Positions 1 through 8,068 of a stretch of 64,000 nt of DNA are shown here, in pieces. Position 1 is the stretch's first letter, and each line of letters starts with the position of its first letter. The notes under the pieces were generated by a model that did no database searches, was not told the DNA's origin, and worked only from the letters and a program-made list of their open reading frames with translations. Origin of the DNA: Flavobacterium sp. TAB 87 (GTDB taxonomy: Bacteria; Bacteroidota; Bacteroidia; Flavobacteriales; Flavobacteriaceae); contig NZ_LLWK01000032.1 in assembly GCF_001529295.1 (NCBI RefSeq), positions 62,001 through 126,000 of the forward strand. The letters are read 5' to 3'. The translations under genes and the position numbers were made by a program.

Positions 1-550
1 ATTCTACTTCATCAATTAAATCTGAGTGTAAAGTGGTTCGGACTTCAAATTGAATGGTACTACACAACAATAAACGAAAAGATTCTTCGAAAACAGCAAA
101 GAGGTCAGATTGTGTCACCTTCTGAAATTTTTCTGCTAAAGCTTTAAAATCCAAAGCAACGTAATCAATTAATTTTTCATTGATTAATTGCCGAAGCACT
201 TTTGGATTAGAGCCGTTGGTGTCGATTTTTACAGCAAATCCTAAGTCTTTTATTTGTTTGATAAAAGGAATCAAGTTTTTATGCAAACTGCATTCGCCTC
301 CGCTTAAAACGACTGCATCGAGTAATCCTTTTCTTTTTTCTAAAAAAGACAAGGCGGTATCAAAAGAAATTTTGCCTTTTCCCAATACAATTTCGGGATT
401 GTAGCAATACAAGCATCGCATATTACAGCCTGCAAACCAAAGAATGCAAGCTGATTTATGCGGATAGTCTAATAAAGTAAAAGGCGTAATGCTAAAGATT
501 GCTTTAGCTGCATTTTCTTTCTGTGAAATGTGTGCGTTGTTTGTGTTCAC
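1..550 (-). CDS. nrdG: Anaerobic ribonucleotide reductase activating protein (partial)
   Basis: Radical-SAM activase that installs the glycyl radical on NrdD. The C-terminus runs off the left edge; about 183 codons are visible and open to base 1. The radical-SAM cluster motif CNMRCLYC (CxxxCxxC) is clear, inside the typical context ACILWFAGCNMRC. No ATG lies upstream of the conserved ITPFTLLDYP block. The best start is GTG at 550, preceded by GGAAAAAAAG; TTG codons a little upstream are alternatives, before an in-frame TAA. This start lies inside the small glycyl-radical ORF, so the two genes overlap by 47 bases and are probably translationally coupled. The operon order is nrdD, small ORF, nrdG. 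Confidence 0.9.
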   Translation of the reverse strand, partial: MNTNNAHISQKENAAKAIFSITPFTLLDYPHKSACILWFAGCNMRCLYCYNPEIVLGKGKISFDTALSFLEKRKGLLDAVVLSGGECSLHKNLIPFIKQIKDLGFAVKIDTNGSNPKVLRQLINEKLIDYVALDFKALAEKFQKVTQSDLFAVFEESFRLLLCSTIQFEVRTTLHSDLIDEVE

Positions 551-668
551 CTTTTTTTCCAATATTAAAACTTTCAACCGGTCTGTGATAGCCCATTACT
601 CTTGTGTAAACCAAACATTTAGTTCTCAAACTTTGGTTTTTTTCTAAAATCTCAATTGTGTAATTCAT
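504..668 (-). CDS. Small NrdD glycyl-radical segment (split or frameshifted NrdD C-terminus)
   Basis: A 54-codon frame that begins inside the last codons of the large nrdD ORF and ends inside nrdG. Its ATG is at 668; another in-frame ATG at 677 would add three residues, and an in-frame TAA at 681-683 limits it. It contains RVMGYHRPVESFN followed by IGKKGEHKQR. R-x-x-G-Y is the glycyl-radical motif normally found at the very C-terminus of NrdD, with Gly26 of this frame as the radical site. The large ORF lacks this motif. Relative to the large ORF the frame is +1. Either NrdD is genuinely split in two chains here, or a single-base insertion or programmed shift separates the pieces. The conserved sequence makes it real coding DNA. 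Confidence 0.78.
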   Translation of the reverse strand: MNYTIEILEKNQSLRTKCLVYTRVMGYHRPVESFNIGKKGEHKQRTHFTERKCS

Positions 669-2766
669 ATGTTTCATTTTTAACGTTTTGTATTACGATA
701 TCATCGCACTTTGGACAATATTCATGTTCGCCATTTAAATAACCATGCACTGGACAAACACTAAAAACAGGCGTTACGGTGATGTAAGGCAACTTGAAAT
801 TGGTCAATACTTTTTTAACAAATTGCTTGCACGCTTCTGAGGAACTTATTTTTTCATTCATATATAAATGCAAAACAGTTCCGCCAGTATAAAGACATTG
901 TAATTTATCCTGCATTAATAAAGCTTCAAAAGGATCTTCGGTAAAATTGACTGGAATTTGAGAGCTGTTGGTGTAATAAATATTCTCTCCCTGGCCAGCT
1001 TGTAATATCTCTGGATATCTTTTTTTGTCTTCTTTAGCAAAGCGGTACGTAGTTCCTTCGGCTGGTGTGGCTTCTAGATTGTATAAATTACCTGTTTCTT
1101 CTTGGTATTCTTTCATTCTAGTTCGAATGTATTCGAGAATTTCCATCGAAAAATCGGTTCCAAAATCGGAAGTAATATCTTGAGAATCATTCGTGAAATT
1201 GCGAATCATTTCGTTCATGCCGTTAACACCAATAGTAGAAAAATGGTTTTTGAAATGAGGCAAATATCTTTTGGTATAAGGATACAAACCACGGTCGTAC
1301 ATTTCTTGAATAAATACGCGTTTTTTCTCTAAAGTCGACTGCGCCAAGTCCATTAACTTGTCTAGTTGCTGGTATAGCGCTTCTTTATCTCCTTTAAAAA
1401 GATATCCCAATCTGGCCATATTAATGGTTACTACACCAATGCTACCCGTCATTTCGGCACTTCCAAAAAGACCATTTCCTCTCTTTAATAATTCTCGCAA
1501 ATCCAGTTGCAGTCGACAACACATACTGCGCACTGCATTGGGTTTGTACGCATTGGGGTTCTCCACTTTATTTCCGCTCCCGTCTGTCAAATACTGACTT
1601 CCTATAAAGTTTTGAAAATAAGACGATCCAATTTTAGCGGTATTTTCAAAAAGCAAGTCGGTATTTTCGCCATCCCAGTCAAAATCTTCAGTGATATTTA
1701 CCGTCGGGATCGGAAAAGTAAACGGTTGGCCGTTCGCATCTCCTTCGGTCATTACTGTGTAATAGGCTTTATTAATCAAGTTCATTTCTTCTTGAAAATG
1801 CTCGTATCGCATTTCGATCAACGAGGAAACGCCGCGTTCTTTAGCTTTAGATAAAGTGATTTCGTCATTGCTATGTAAAAACAAATGTTGGTCTTTTTTT
1901 GTTGGAATCTGTTCTTTTAAATCCTCGGGAACCACCCAATCTAAAGTGATATTGGTAAATGGGGATTGTCCCCAGCGTGCGGGAACATTCAAATTATAAA
2001 CAAAACCTCGCACTGCTTTTAAAACGGCATCAAAAGAGAGGTTGTCTTTAAAAACATAGGGAGCCAAATAGGTATCAAACGAACTGAATGCCTGCGCTCC
2101 CGCCCATTCGCTTTGCAAAATTCCTAGAAAATTTGCCATTTGTCCGAGCGCTTCTCTAAAATGAGAAGGTGCTCTGCTTTCTACTCGACCACGAACGCCA
2201 TTGAAACCATCGTTTAAAAGTACGCGAAGACTCCAACCTGCGCAATATCCTGTCAGACAATCTAAATCGTGTACGTGCAGATCACCGTTGCGATGTGCGT
2301 AGCCTTCTTCTTTACTATATACTTTATCCAACCAGTAATTGGCTATAATTTTTCCAGCTACATTATTCACCAAGCCAGCATTTGAATAGGAGGTATTGGC
2401 ATTGGCATTGATGCGCCAGTCGGTCTGGTTAATATACTCTTCTATGGTTTGTGTACTATCTACATACGTCGTGTCATCATTTAATCCGCCCACATGTTCG
2501 CGTTGCATCTTTCGGGTATGTCGGTACAGCATAAAGGATCGCATTACATCAAAATAACCCTTATCCAATAAGGTTTGATAAATACAGTCCTGAATATCTT
2601 CGACCGCACAAATTTCTTTGGAGTCAAATGAGACGATTACGTTCTCAAAAACACTGATATCAAATGGTATTCCGACACTATCAAAACTTTTTTTAATCGC
2701 TACTTTTATCTTATAATCCTCAAAAAGAACATATTTCCCATTTCTTTTAATAATCAACTTTTCCAT
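652..2766 (-). CDS. nrdD: Anaerobic ribonucleoside-triphosphate reductase, large part
   Basis: Class III reductase that converts NTPs to dNTPs without oxygen. The N-terminal ATP-cone (residues 1 to about 90, starting EKLIIKRNGKYV) senses ATP/dATP. The long central part is the NrdD barrel, with conserved blocks such as NANTSYSNAG and GDLHVHDLD. Near the C-terminus a zinc-binding CPVH...CPKC (CxxH and CxxC) is present, but the chain stops soon after it, before the glycyl-radical RxxGY loop, which lies in the overlapping small frame at 504-668. I chose ATG 2766 because family members start next to the ATP-cone. An upstream in-frame ATG at 2820 would add 18 basic, unconserved residues and cannot be excluded, since the putative promoter lies just above it. 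Confidence 0.93.
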   Translation of the reverse strand: MEKLIIKRNGKYVLFEDYKIKVAIKKSFDSVGIPFDISVFENVIVSFDSKEICAVEDIQDCIYQTLLDKGYFDVMRSFMLYRHTRKMQREHVGGLNDDTTYVDSTQTIEEYINQTDWRINANANTSYSNAGLVNNVAGKIIANYWLDKVYSKEEGYAHRNGDLHVHDLDCLTGYCAGWSLRVLLNDGFNGVRGRVESRAPSHFREALGQMANFLGILQSEWAGAQAFSSFDTYLAPYVFKDNLSFDAVLKAVRGFVYNLNVPARWGQSPFTNITLDWVVPEDLKEQIPTKKDQHLFLHSNDEITLSKAKERGVSSLIEMRYEHFQEEMNLINKAYYTVMTEGDANGQPFTFPIPTVNITEDFDWDGENTDLLFENTAKIGSSYFQNFIGSQYLTDGSGNKVENPNAYKPNAVRSMCCRLQLDLRELLKRGNGLFGSAEMTGSIGVVTINMARLGYLFKGDKEALYQQLDKLMDLAQSTLEKKRVFIQEMYDRGLYPYTKRYLPHFKNHFSTIGVNGMNEMIRNFTNDSQDITSDFGTDFSMEILEYIRTRMKEYQEETGNLYNLEATPAEGTTYRFAKEDKKRYPEILQAGQGENIYYTNSSQIPVNFTEDPFEALLMQDKLQCLYTGGTVLHLYMNEKISSSEACKQFVKKVLTNFKLPYITVTPVFSVCPVHGYLNGEHEYCPKCDDIVIQNVKNETYELHN

Positions 2767-2850
2767 AGTATCGGTATTTAATGATTTCCTTTTTCTGACC
2801 AAAAGGCAGAATTTATTCATTTTATAGTCTTAAAACTTTAATGCCCTTTA

Positions 2851-2876
2851 AATAAAAGATAAAATTATCCTTTATT
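2851..2876. promoter_or_regulatory. 26-bp palindrome upstream of nrdD (putative operator)
   Basis: The left arm AATAAAAGA, eight bases, then the right arm TCCTTTATT. The arms pair with one mismatch. The site lies between nadB and nrdD. The same arm-8-arm layout, with an identical left arm, occurs upstream of nadA at 5455-5480, and similarity continues beyond the right arm (TTATTGT). About ten bases downstream on the minus strand is TAAAGTTT, a weak match to the flavobacterial -7 box. A wider 13-base inverted repeat (2847-2859 with 2902-2914) also spans this gap. The regulator is unknown. Confidence 0.55.
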
Positions 2877-2909
2877 GTAACGCACTTTTACTTCGCTTTC
2901 TTCTTTTAT

Positions 2910-4394
2910 TTAAACAGCTTGCTTAAGCATTAGCTGCGCTACCAATAACATGTTTTTATATTCTATTACTGGAGTGCTAACTGCATGCATCGTAAAGTCC
3001 CTCACAAATTGATCGTGTAATTTTTTTAGTTCGTCGATCGTGTTTTGCTTGTAAAGATCCTGGTTCCAATAAAAAGTATTCATGATGTTTTGCAATTGGG
3101 TTTTTAAGCTATTTATTACTGCTGTATCTACTTCATCATAATGATAATAGGAGTTAGCAAGTGTTGGTAGGTAGTCAATTGAAGCTATTTTAGCAGCAAC
3201 ATCAGTAGCAGCTTGCTTCGCATAAACGAGTGCCTCGAGCAACGAGTTAGACGCCAATCTGTTTTTACCGTGCAAGCCAGTTCGCGCACATTCGCCGTTG
3301 GCATATAAATTTTCAATACTCGTTTTACCGTCTTTATCGACGGTGATTCCGCCACATTGATAATGAGCAGCTGGCACAATTGGTAATAAATCTTTTGCAG
3401 GATCCAAACCAATTGTTTTACAATAATTTGTAATAGAAGGGAAATGTTTTAAAAACTGATTTTCATCCAAGTGGCGACAATCTAAAAACACATTTGCTCT
3501 TCCCGATTTAATCAATTCTGAACCTATGGCATGAGAAACAATATCTCTTGTTGCCAGTTCGCCTCTAGAATCATATTCGAATACAAAACGTTCTTCTTGA
3601 TGGTTAACAATGTAGGCGCCATAACCGCGAACAGCCTCCGAAATTAAAAAAGAAGGGTTTCTTTTGGGCTCGTATAAAGCCGTTGGATGAAACTGATAAT
3701 AATTTAACTCCTTTATTGTAGCACCGACTCTATTTGCAATAGCGACACCATCTCCTGTCGCAATTTCTGGATTTGTTGTGTTTTTAAAAATCTGACCCGA
3801 TCCACCCGAACAAATCATTGTTACTTTTGATTGTATGGCATCAATATGTTTGCTTTTAAAATTCAGATAATAGGCACCAACACAAACTGTACTAGTTTCT
3901 CGCTTTTCAACAATTAGATCGATTATAGTATAGTGAGTAGCAATTGTAATATTTGTATATTGACTCACCGCTTTCAGTAAAACGGATTCTAATTCTTTTC
4001 CAGTACAGTCTTTATGATGCAAGATTCGGTTTCTAGAATGACCTCCTTCCAAACCCAAATCATATTTACCCGATGAATTCGTATCAAAGTTGGCTCCCAT
4101 TTCAATAATTTCTCGAATGCGATCTGGCGCTTGTCTCACCACCATTTCGACTACAGCTGGATCGCAAAGTCCACCGCCCGCATTGATTGTGTCAGTAATA
4201 TGTTGTTCAAAATTATCTGATTCCAAATTCATCACTGCCGCAATTCCGCCTTGAGCGTAACGTGTATTTGTTTCTTCGGCACTAGATTTTGTTACAATTG
4301 TAATCTTTAAATTTGCATTATTTTTAGCGAGGTTTACCGCAAAGGATAAACCTGCTACACCTGATCCAATCACTAAAACATCCGTTTGTTTCAT
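2910..4394 (-). CDS. nadB: L-aspartate oxidase
   Basis: FAD enzyme that oxidises L-aspartate to iminoaspartate, the first step of de novo NAD synthesis. The dinucleotide motif GSGVAG is at residues 10-15. NTRYAQGGIAAV, GGHSRNRILHHKD and the active-site region YYQFHPTALYEP follow. ANGECARTGLHGKNRLASNSLLE near residue 350 is the second FAD-binding signature typical of NadB, as opposed to the succinate dehydrogenase flavoprotein. At 494 residues it is slightly short, with an abbreviated C-terminal helical domain. It starts six bases after the nadA stop, so nadA-nadB is a tight operon whose products pass the unstable iminoaspartate from NadB to NadA. Confidence 0.97.
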   Translation of the reverse strand: MKQTDVLVIGSGVAGLSFAVNLAKNNANLKITIVTKSSAEETNTRYAQGGIAAVMNLESDNFEQHITDTINAGGGLCDPAVVEMVVRQAPDRIREIIEMGANFDTNSSGKYDLGLEGGHSRNRILHHKDCTGKELESVLLKAVSQYTNITIATHYTIIDLIVEKRETSTVCVGAYYLNFKSKHIDAIQSKVTMICSGGSGQIFKNTTNPEIATGDGVAIANRVGATIKELNYYQFHPTALYEPKRNPSFLISEAVRGYGAYIVNHQEERFVFEYDSRGELATRDIVSHAIGSELIKSGRANVFLDCRHLDENQFLKHFPSITNYCKTIGLDPAKDLLPIVPAAHYQCGGITVDKDGKTSIENLYANGECARTGLHGKNRLASNSLLEALVYAKQAATDVAAKIASIDYLPTLANSYYHYDEVDTAVINSLKTQLQNIMNTFYWNQDLYKQNTIDELKKLHDQFVRDFTMHAVSTPVIEYKNMLLVAQLMLKQAV

Positions 4395-4400
4395 AACACA

Positions 4401-5318
4401 TTAAGATAAATTCAACATTCTATTTATTGGAATTATGGCTTTTTTAGCAATTACTTGATCTAGCTCAATGCTTGGGTTCTCGTTTAGTAAACACAGGTAT
4501 AATTTTTCCAACGTATTCATTTTCATAAAAGCGCATTCGCTGCAAGCGCAGCTATTATCTTCTTTAGATGGTGCTGGAATTAACGTTTTATGAGGCGCCT
4601 CTTTTTGCAATTGATGTAAAATTCCGGCCTCGGTTGCCACAATAAAAGTATCGGCTTTGTCATTCTTTATATAGTTAATTATTCCCGACGTCGATCCTAC
4701 ATAATTAGCGACTTTTAAAATTTGGGTTTCTGATTCGGGATGCGCAGCAATTTTTGCATCGGGGTATTTTTGATACACATCAATCAATTTTTCTAAAGAA
4801 AAAGCTTCATGTACCACGCAAGAACCATCCCATAGAACCATATCTCGACCGGTTTCTTTGATTAGATAATTACCTAAATTTCGATCAGGAGCAAAAATTA
4901 AAGGCTGATCCTTAGGTATCGATTCTATTATTTTTTTTGCATTGGAAGACGTGCACACCCAATCACTCATTGTTTTTATTTCGGCCGAACAATTAATGTA
5001 CGTGACCACTTTATGATCGGGATATTGCGCTTTAAATTTTATAAAATCTTCAGGCAGACATCCATCTGCTAGAGAACAACCCGCATTTAAATCGGGCAAC
5101 ACCACTTTTTTAGTCGGATTTAGAATTTTTGCCGTTTCAGCCATAAAATAGACTCCTGCAAAAACAATAATATCCGCATCTGTTTGTGCCGCTTTTTTTG
5201 CCAACTCCAAACTATCTCCCACAAAATCAGCGACTTCTTGAATGTCTTCTTCTTGATAGTAATGCGCGAGAATAATGGCGTTTTTGGCTTTCTTTAATGC
5301 CGAAATTTTTTCTTTCAT
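4401..5318 (-). CDS. nadA: Quinolinate synthase
   Basis: [4Fe-4S] enzyme that condenses iminoaspartate with dihydroxyacetone phosphate to quinolinate. The sequence shows the three-fold NadA layout: [19 protein letters not shown] near the start, [49 protein letters not shown], a TSG motif (STSGII), TEAGI, and C-terminal cysteines in [19 protein letters not shown]. The 305-residue length is normal. It is the first gene of the nadA-nadB operon, with a TAnnTTTG promoter box and a palindrome upstream that resembles one in front of nrdD. Confidence 0.97.
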   Translation of the reverse strand: MKEKISALKKAKNAIILAHYYQEEDIQEVADFVGDSLELAKKAAQTDADIIVFAGVYFMAETAKILNPTKKVVLPDLNAGCSLADGCLPEDFIKFKAQYPDHKVVTYINCSAEIKTMSDWVCTSSNAKKIIESIPKDQPLIFAPDRNLGNYLIKETGRDMVLWDGSCVVHEAFSLEKLIDVYQKYPDAKIAAHPESETQILKVANYVGSTSGIINYIKNDKADTFIVATEAGILHQLQKEAPHKTLIPAPSKEDNSCACSECAFMKMNTLEKLYLCLLNENPSIELDQVIAKKAIIPINRMLNLS

Positions 5319-5434
5319 ACTGCTATTTTAATTTACAATGCATAATTTACTATACTGCTCCATCAACACCATTAAAACAAAATCTAAACTCATTTAAACT
5401 ATATTTTCTTCACAAAAAGAGCAAGAGTGAATTG

Positions 5435-5442
5435 CAAATATA
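5435..5442 (-). promoter_or_regulatory. -7 promoter box of nadA
   Basis: On the minus strand this reads TATATTTG, a full match to the flavobacterial TAnnTTTG consensus. A TTG lies 21 bases upstream, within the 17-23 spacing known for the -33 element. The transcript would have a leader of roughly 110 bases before the nadA ATG. Confidence 0.6.
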
Positions 5443-5454
5443 TTTAAAATTAGC

Positions 5455-5480
5455 AATAAAAGACAATTATATCTTTTATT
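5455..5480. promoter_or_regulatory. 26-bp palindrome in the nadA promoter (putative operator)
   Basis: AATAAAAGA, eight bases, TCTTTTATT: perfect nine-base arms, ten if the flanking C/G is counted. It covers the -33 region of the nadA promoter, so a bound protein should affect initiation directly. The same pattern occurs upstream of nrdD at 2851-2876. A structured role in RNA is unlikely because the site lies upstream of the expected transcription start. Confidence 0.6.
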
Positions 5481-5663
5481 GTTGCCGTTTAAATATTAAC
5501 AAATTATTGTTCATAAAATCATATAACTAATTGCTTTTTTAAATCTTTAGAAACAAAAGCCATAAATTCAACTAATCGTTTTTCAATTGCTGATATTTTT
5601 AGTACTTTTAAAGGTCGAAATTGTTACTCAAAAAATTAAAATACACTTTAAACAGTCATATAG

Positions 5664-6449
5664 ATGTCAGAAAACGCTAAAGAACTCAAACTAGCCGTAC
5701 TCATAGATGCCGATAATGTCCCCTACAGTAATGTAAAAGGAATGATGGAAGAAATTGCCAAATTTGGTACCCCTACAACCAAGCGTATTTATGCAGACTG
5801 GACCAAACCAAACTCCAACGGATGGAAAGGTGTTTTGCTAGAGCACGCCATCACGCCCATACAACAATACAGTTATACCGTTGGAAAAAACTCCTCCGAT
5901 TCTGCCTTGATTATCGATGCAATGGATTTATTATATTCGGATAAACTAGATGGTTTTTGTATTGTTTCTAGCGATAGTGACTTTACACGTTTAGCTATTC
6001 GTTTGCGTGAATCTGGAATGAAAGTAATTGGAATTGGAGAAAAGAAAACGCCAAATTCTTTTATAGTTGCTTGTGATCGTTTTATTTACATCGAGGTTTT
6101 AGATGGTGCCAAACAAAAAAAGAAACCAAAACCTTCGCCATCCGATTTAAAAGATTCAAAGAAAGTAGTCGAAAAAGCAATTGCAAAACCGCTTAACAAA
6201 ATTGATTTAGATACCATCGAATTAATAGAAGCCACTATCGAAGATATTGAAGATGACGATGGTTGGGCATTTTTGGGTGATGTTGGAAACCTTATTGTTA
6301 AGAAAAAACCAGAGTTTGATCCTCGAAATTATGGTTTCTCTAAATTAACACCAATGCTTAAATCTCTTACAGATATCTTAGAAATAGACGAAAGAGAGTC
6401 CGACAAAAAAGGTATTAAACACGTGTACGTTCGTTTGCGTTTCAACTAA
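5664..6449 (+). CDS. NYN-domain RNase-like protein with LOTUS/OST-HTH tail
   Basis: 261 residues in two domains. Residues 8 to about 150 are a NYN (PIN-like) nuclease domain: LIDADNVP carries the first acidic residues, SSDSDFTRLA the later acidic pair, and GIGEKKTPNSFI follows as is usual in this family. A basic, proline-rich linker leads to a C-terminal domain of about 70 residues (ELIEATIEDIEDDDGWAFLG ... RNYGFSKLTPML) that matches the OST-HTH/LOTUS RNA-binding fold. NYN-LOTUS proteins are predicted RNA-processing or RNA-decay enzymes; the substrate is unknown. It is a cytoplasmic protein. The downstream gene starts 38 bases later on the same strand but has no obvious functional link. Confidence 0.88.
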   Translation: MSENAKELKLAVLIDADNVPYSNVKGMMEEIAKFGTPTTKRIYADWTKPNSNGWKGVLLEHAITPIQQYSYTVGKNSSDSALIIDAMDLLYSDKLDGFCIVSSDSDFTRLAIRLRESGMKVIGIGEKKTPNSFIVACDRFIYIEVLDGAKQKKKPKPSPSDLKDSKKVVEKAIAKPLNKIDLDTIELIEATIEDIEDDDGWAFLGDVGNLIVKKKPEFDPRNYGFSKLTPMLKSLTDILEIDERESDKKGIKHVYVRLRFN

Positions 6450-6487
6450 AATTAATACCAAAAAATTAAAAATTAGATTATTTTAAC

Positions 6488-7996
6488 ATGAGAAAAAAAT
6501 TCTTCATATACTGTTTTTTACTTTTTGTACTAGTGGTAATTGCTTACTATTACTTCAAAGTTGGTTTTTTATTGCTTATAGTACTGCCTATTTTATTGGT
6601 AGTAGGAGTATATAATTCTTTACAAAAAAAACACGCTATTCTAAGAAATTTCCCTGTTTTGGGATATTTCAGATATTTGTTTGAAATGATTGCTCCCGAA
6701 ATTCAACAATATTTTATTGAACGATCCACTGACGGAAAACCGTTCTCTCGCAATCAGCGTTCTTTGGTGTATCAAAGAGCAAAAAACATCGATTCGAATA
6801 CCCCTTTTGGTACACAACAAAATTTAAATCAAGCCAGTTACGAAGGTATTAAACATTCTATTTTCCCTGCCAAAGTAAACGAAGAACTCCCACGCATTGT
6901 AGTAGGTGGTAAAGATTGTAAACAGCCGTACTTGGCATCGATTTTTAATATTTCAGCAATGAGTTTTGGTTCGCTAAGCGAAAATGCCATTCGTGCTCTA
7001 AATATCGGCGCACAAAAAGGTGGCTTTTACCACAATACAGGTGAAGGTGGTTTGACCGATTTCCATTTACAAGGCGGAGATATTACGTGGCAAATCGGAA
7101 CTGGATATTTTGGTTGCCGTACTGCTGAAGGAAATTTTGATGCCGAAAAATTTTCAGAAAAAGCCAATCTTCCTTCGGTAAAAATGATCGAAATTAAATT
7201 GTCTCAAGGTGCAAAACCAGGTCATGGTGGCGTACTTCCTGCTGCAAAAAACACCGAACAAATTGCCCGTATTCGTGGAGTTGTTCCGCATACAATAATT
7301 TTGTCACCACCAAATCATAGTGCTTTTTCCAATTCCAAAGGTCTAATTCATTTTATCAAAAAATTGCGCGAATTGTCCAACGGAAAACCAATTGGTTTTA
7401 AACTTTGCATTGGTAATACTGCCGAGTTTGAAGATATTTGTCATGAAATGATAGCCGAAGATTGCTATCCTGATTTTATAACAATAGATGGTGCTGAAGG
7501 TGGAACCGGTGCAGCTCCGCTCGAATTCTCAGACGGTGTCGGAATGCCATTTGAACCTTCCTTGATATTTGTAAACAAAACGCTAGTCGACTTAAATATT
7601 CGTGATAAAATACGAGTTATTGGCAGCGGAAAAATTGTTTCTGGTTATTCTATTTTGCACGCGATCGCCCTTGGAGCAGATATGTGTAGCAGTGCTAGAG
7701 GCTTTATGTTCTCTTTAGGTTGTATTCAAGCGTTGCGATGCCACAACAACACCTGTCCAACGGGAGTTGCAACTCAAGATAAAATGTTAATGAAAGGTTT
7801 GGTAGTGACTGATAAATCAGATCGCGTCTATCATTTTCATAAAAATACCTTGCACGCTGCCAACGAATTGTTAGCCGCAGCGGGAAAGACGAGTTTCGCT
7901 GATGTAGATATTAATATTTTTATGAGAGGCGATGAATTTGCGCAACTTTCCAATTCTTATTTCCCAGACAATTTGACCAATGTTACCAGACGATAG
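6488..7996 (+). CDS. Membrane-anchored FMN-binding glutamate synthase-like protein
   Basis: 502 residues. The first 45 or so form two hydrophobic segments (YCFLLFVLVVIAYYYF and FLLLIVLPILLVVGVY), so the catalytic part is tethered to the inner membrane. The rest is the FMN/FeS alpha-subunit domain of glutamate synthase: NISAMSFGSLS, HNTGEGGLT, KLSQGAKPGHGG, TIDGAEGGTGAAP, and CIQALRCHNNTC, which matches the C-x5-C-x4-C ligand pattern of the [3Fe-4S] cluster. There is no glutaminase domain, so it cannot be a complete GltB. The natural substrate of this stand-alone family is not established. It is convergent with the PPK2 gene, with a shared terminator between them. Confidence 0.9.
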   Translation: MRKKFFIYCFLLFVLVVIAYYYFKVGFLLLIVLPILLVVGVYNSLQKKHAILRNFPVLGYFRYLFEMIAPEIQQYFIERSTDGKPFSRNQRSLVYQRAKNIDSNTPFGTQQNLNQASYEGIKHSIFPAKVNEELPRIVVGGKDCKQPYLASIFNISAMSFGSLSENAIRALNIGAQKGGFYHNTGEGGLTDFHLQGGDITWQIGTGYFGCRTAEGNFDAEKFSEKANLPSVKMIEIKLSQGAKPGHGGVLPAAKNTEQIARIRGVVPHTIILSPPNHSAFSNSKGLIHFIKKLRELSNGKPIGFKLCIGNTAEFEDICHEMIAEDCYPDFITIDGAEGGTGAAPLEFSDGVGMPFEPSLIFVNKTLVDLNIRDKIRVIGSGKIVSGYSILHAIALGADMCSSARGFMFSLGCIQALRCHNNTCPTGVATQDKMLMKGLVVTDKSDRVYHFHKNTLHAANELLAAAGKTSFADVDINIFMRGDEFAQLSNSYFPDNLTNVTRR

Positions 7997-8010
7997 AATC
8001 ATATTATCAT

Positions 8011-8052
8011 AAAAAAAAGAGGCTGTTTCTCGTTCGAAATCAGCCTCTTTTC
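8011..8052. terminator. Bidirectional terminator
   Basis: AGAGGCTG (8018-8025) pairs with CAGCCTCT (8041-8048). An A-run precedes the hairpin and a T-run follows it, so it can terminate both the GltB-like gene and the convergent PPK2 gene. Confidence 0.85.
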
Positions 8053-8068
8053 TTTTAAATTACTATAA

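Larger units (their letters stand above)
5319..5663. other. Divergent intergenic region nadA / NYN gene
   Basis: 345 bases without a credible gene. It holds the nadA promoter and palindrome on the left. On the right, TTGCTGATATTTTTAGTACTTTTA resembles a -33/-7 pair for the plus-strand gene, although the last base of the -7 box differs from consensus. A 16-base string at 5638-5653 recurs upstream of yqaE at 30928-30943. Confidence 0.5.

Noticed and set aside
2847..2914. 13-base inverted repeat as a terminator after nadB
   Set aside because: AT-only arms with a 42-base loop make a weak hairpin; the nested 26-bp palindrome fits a protein site better.
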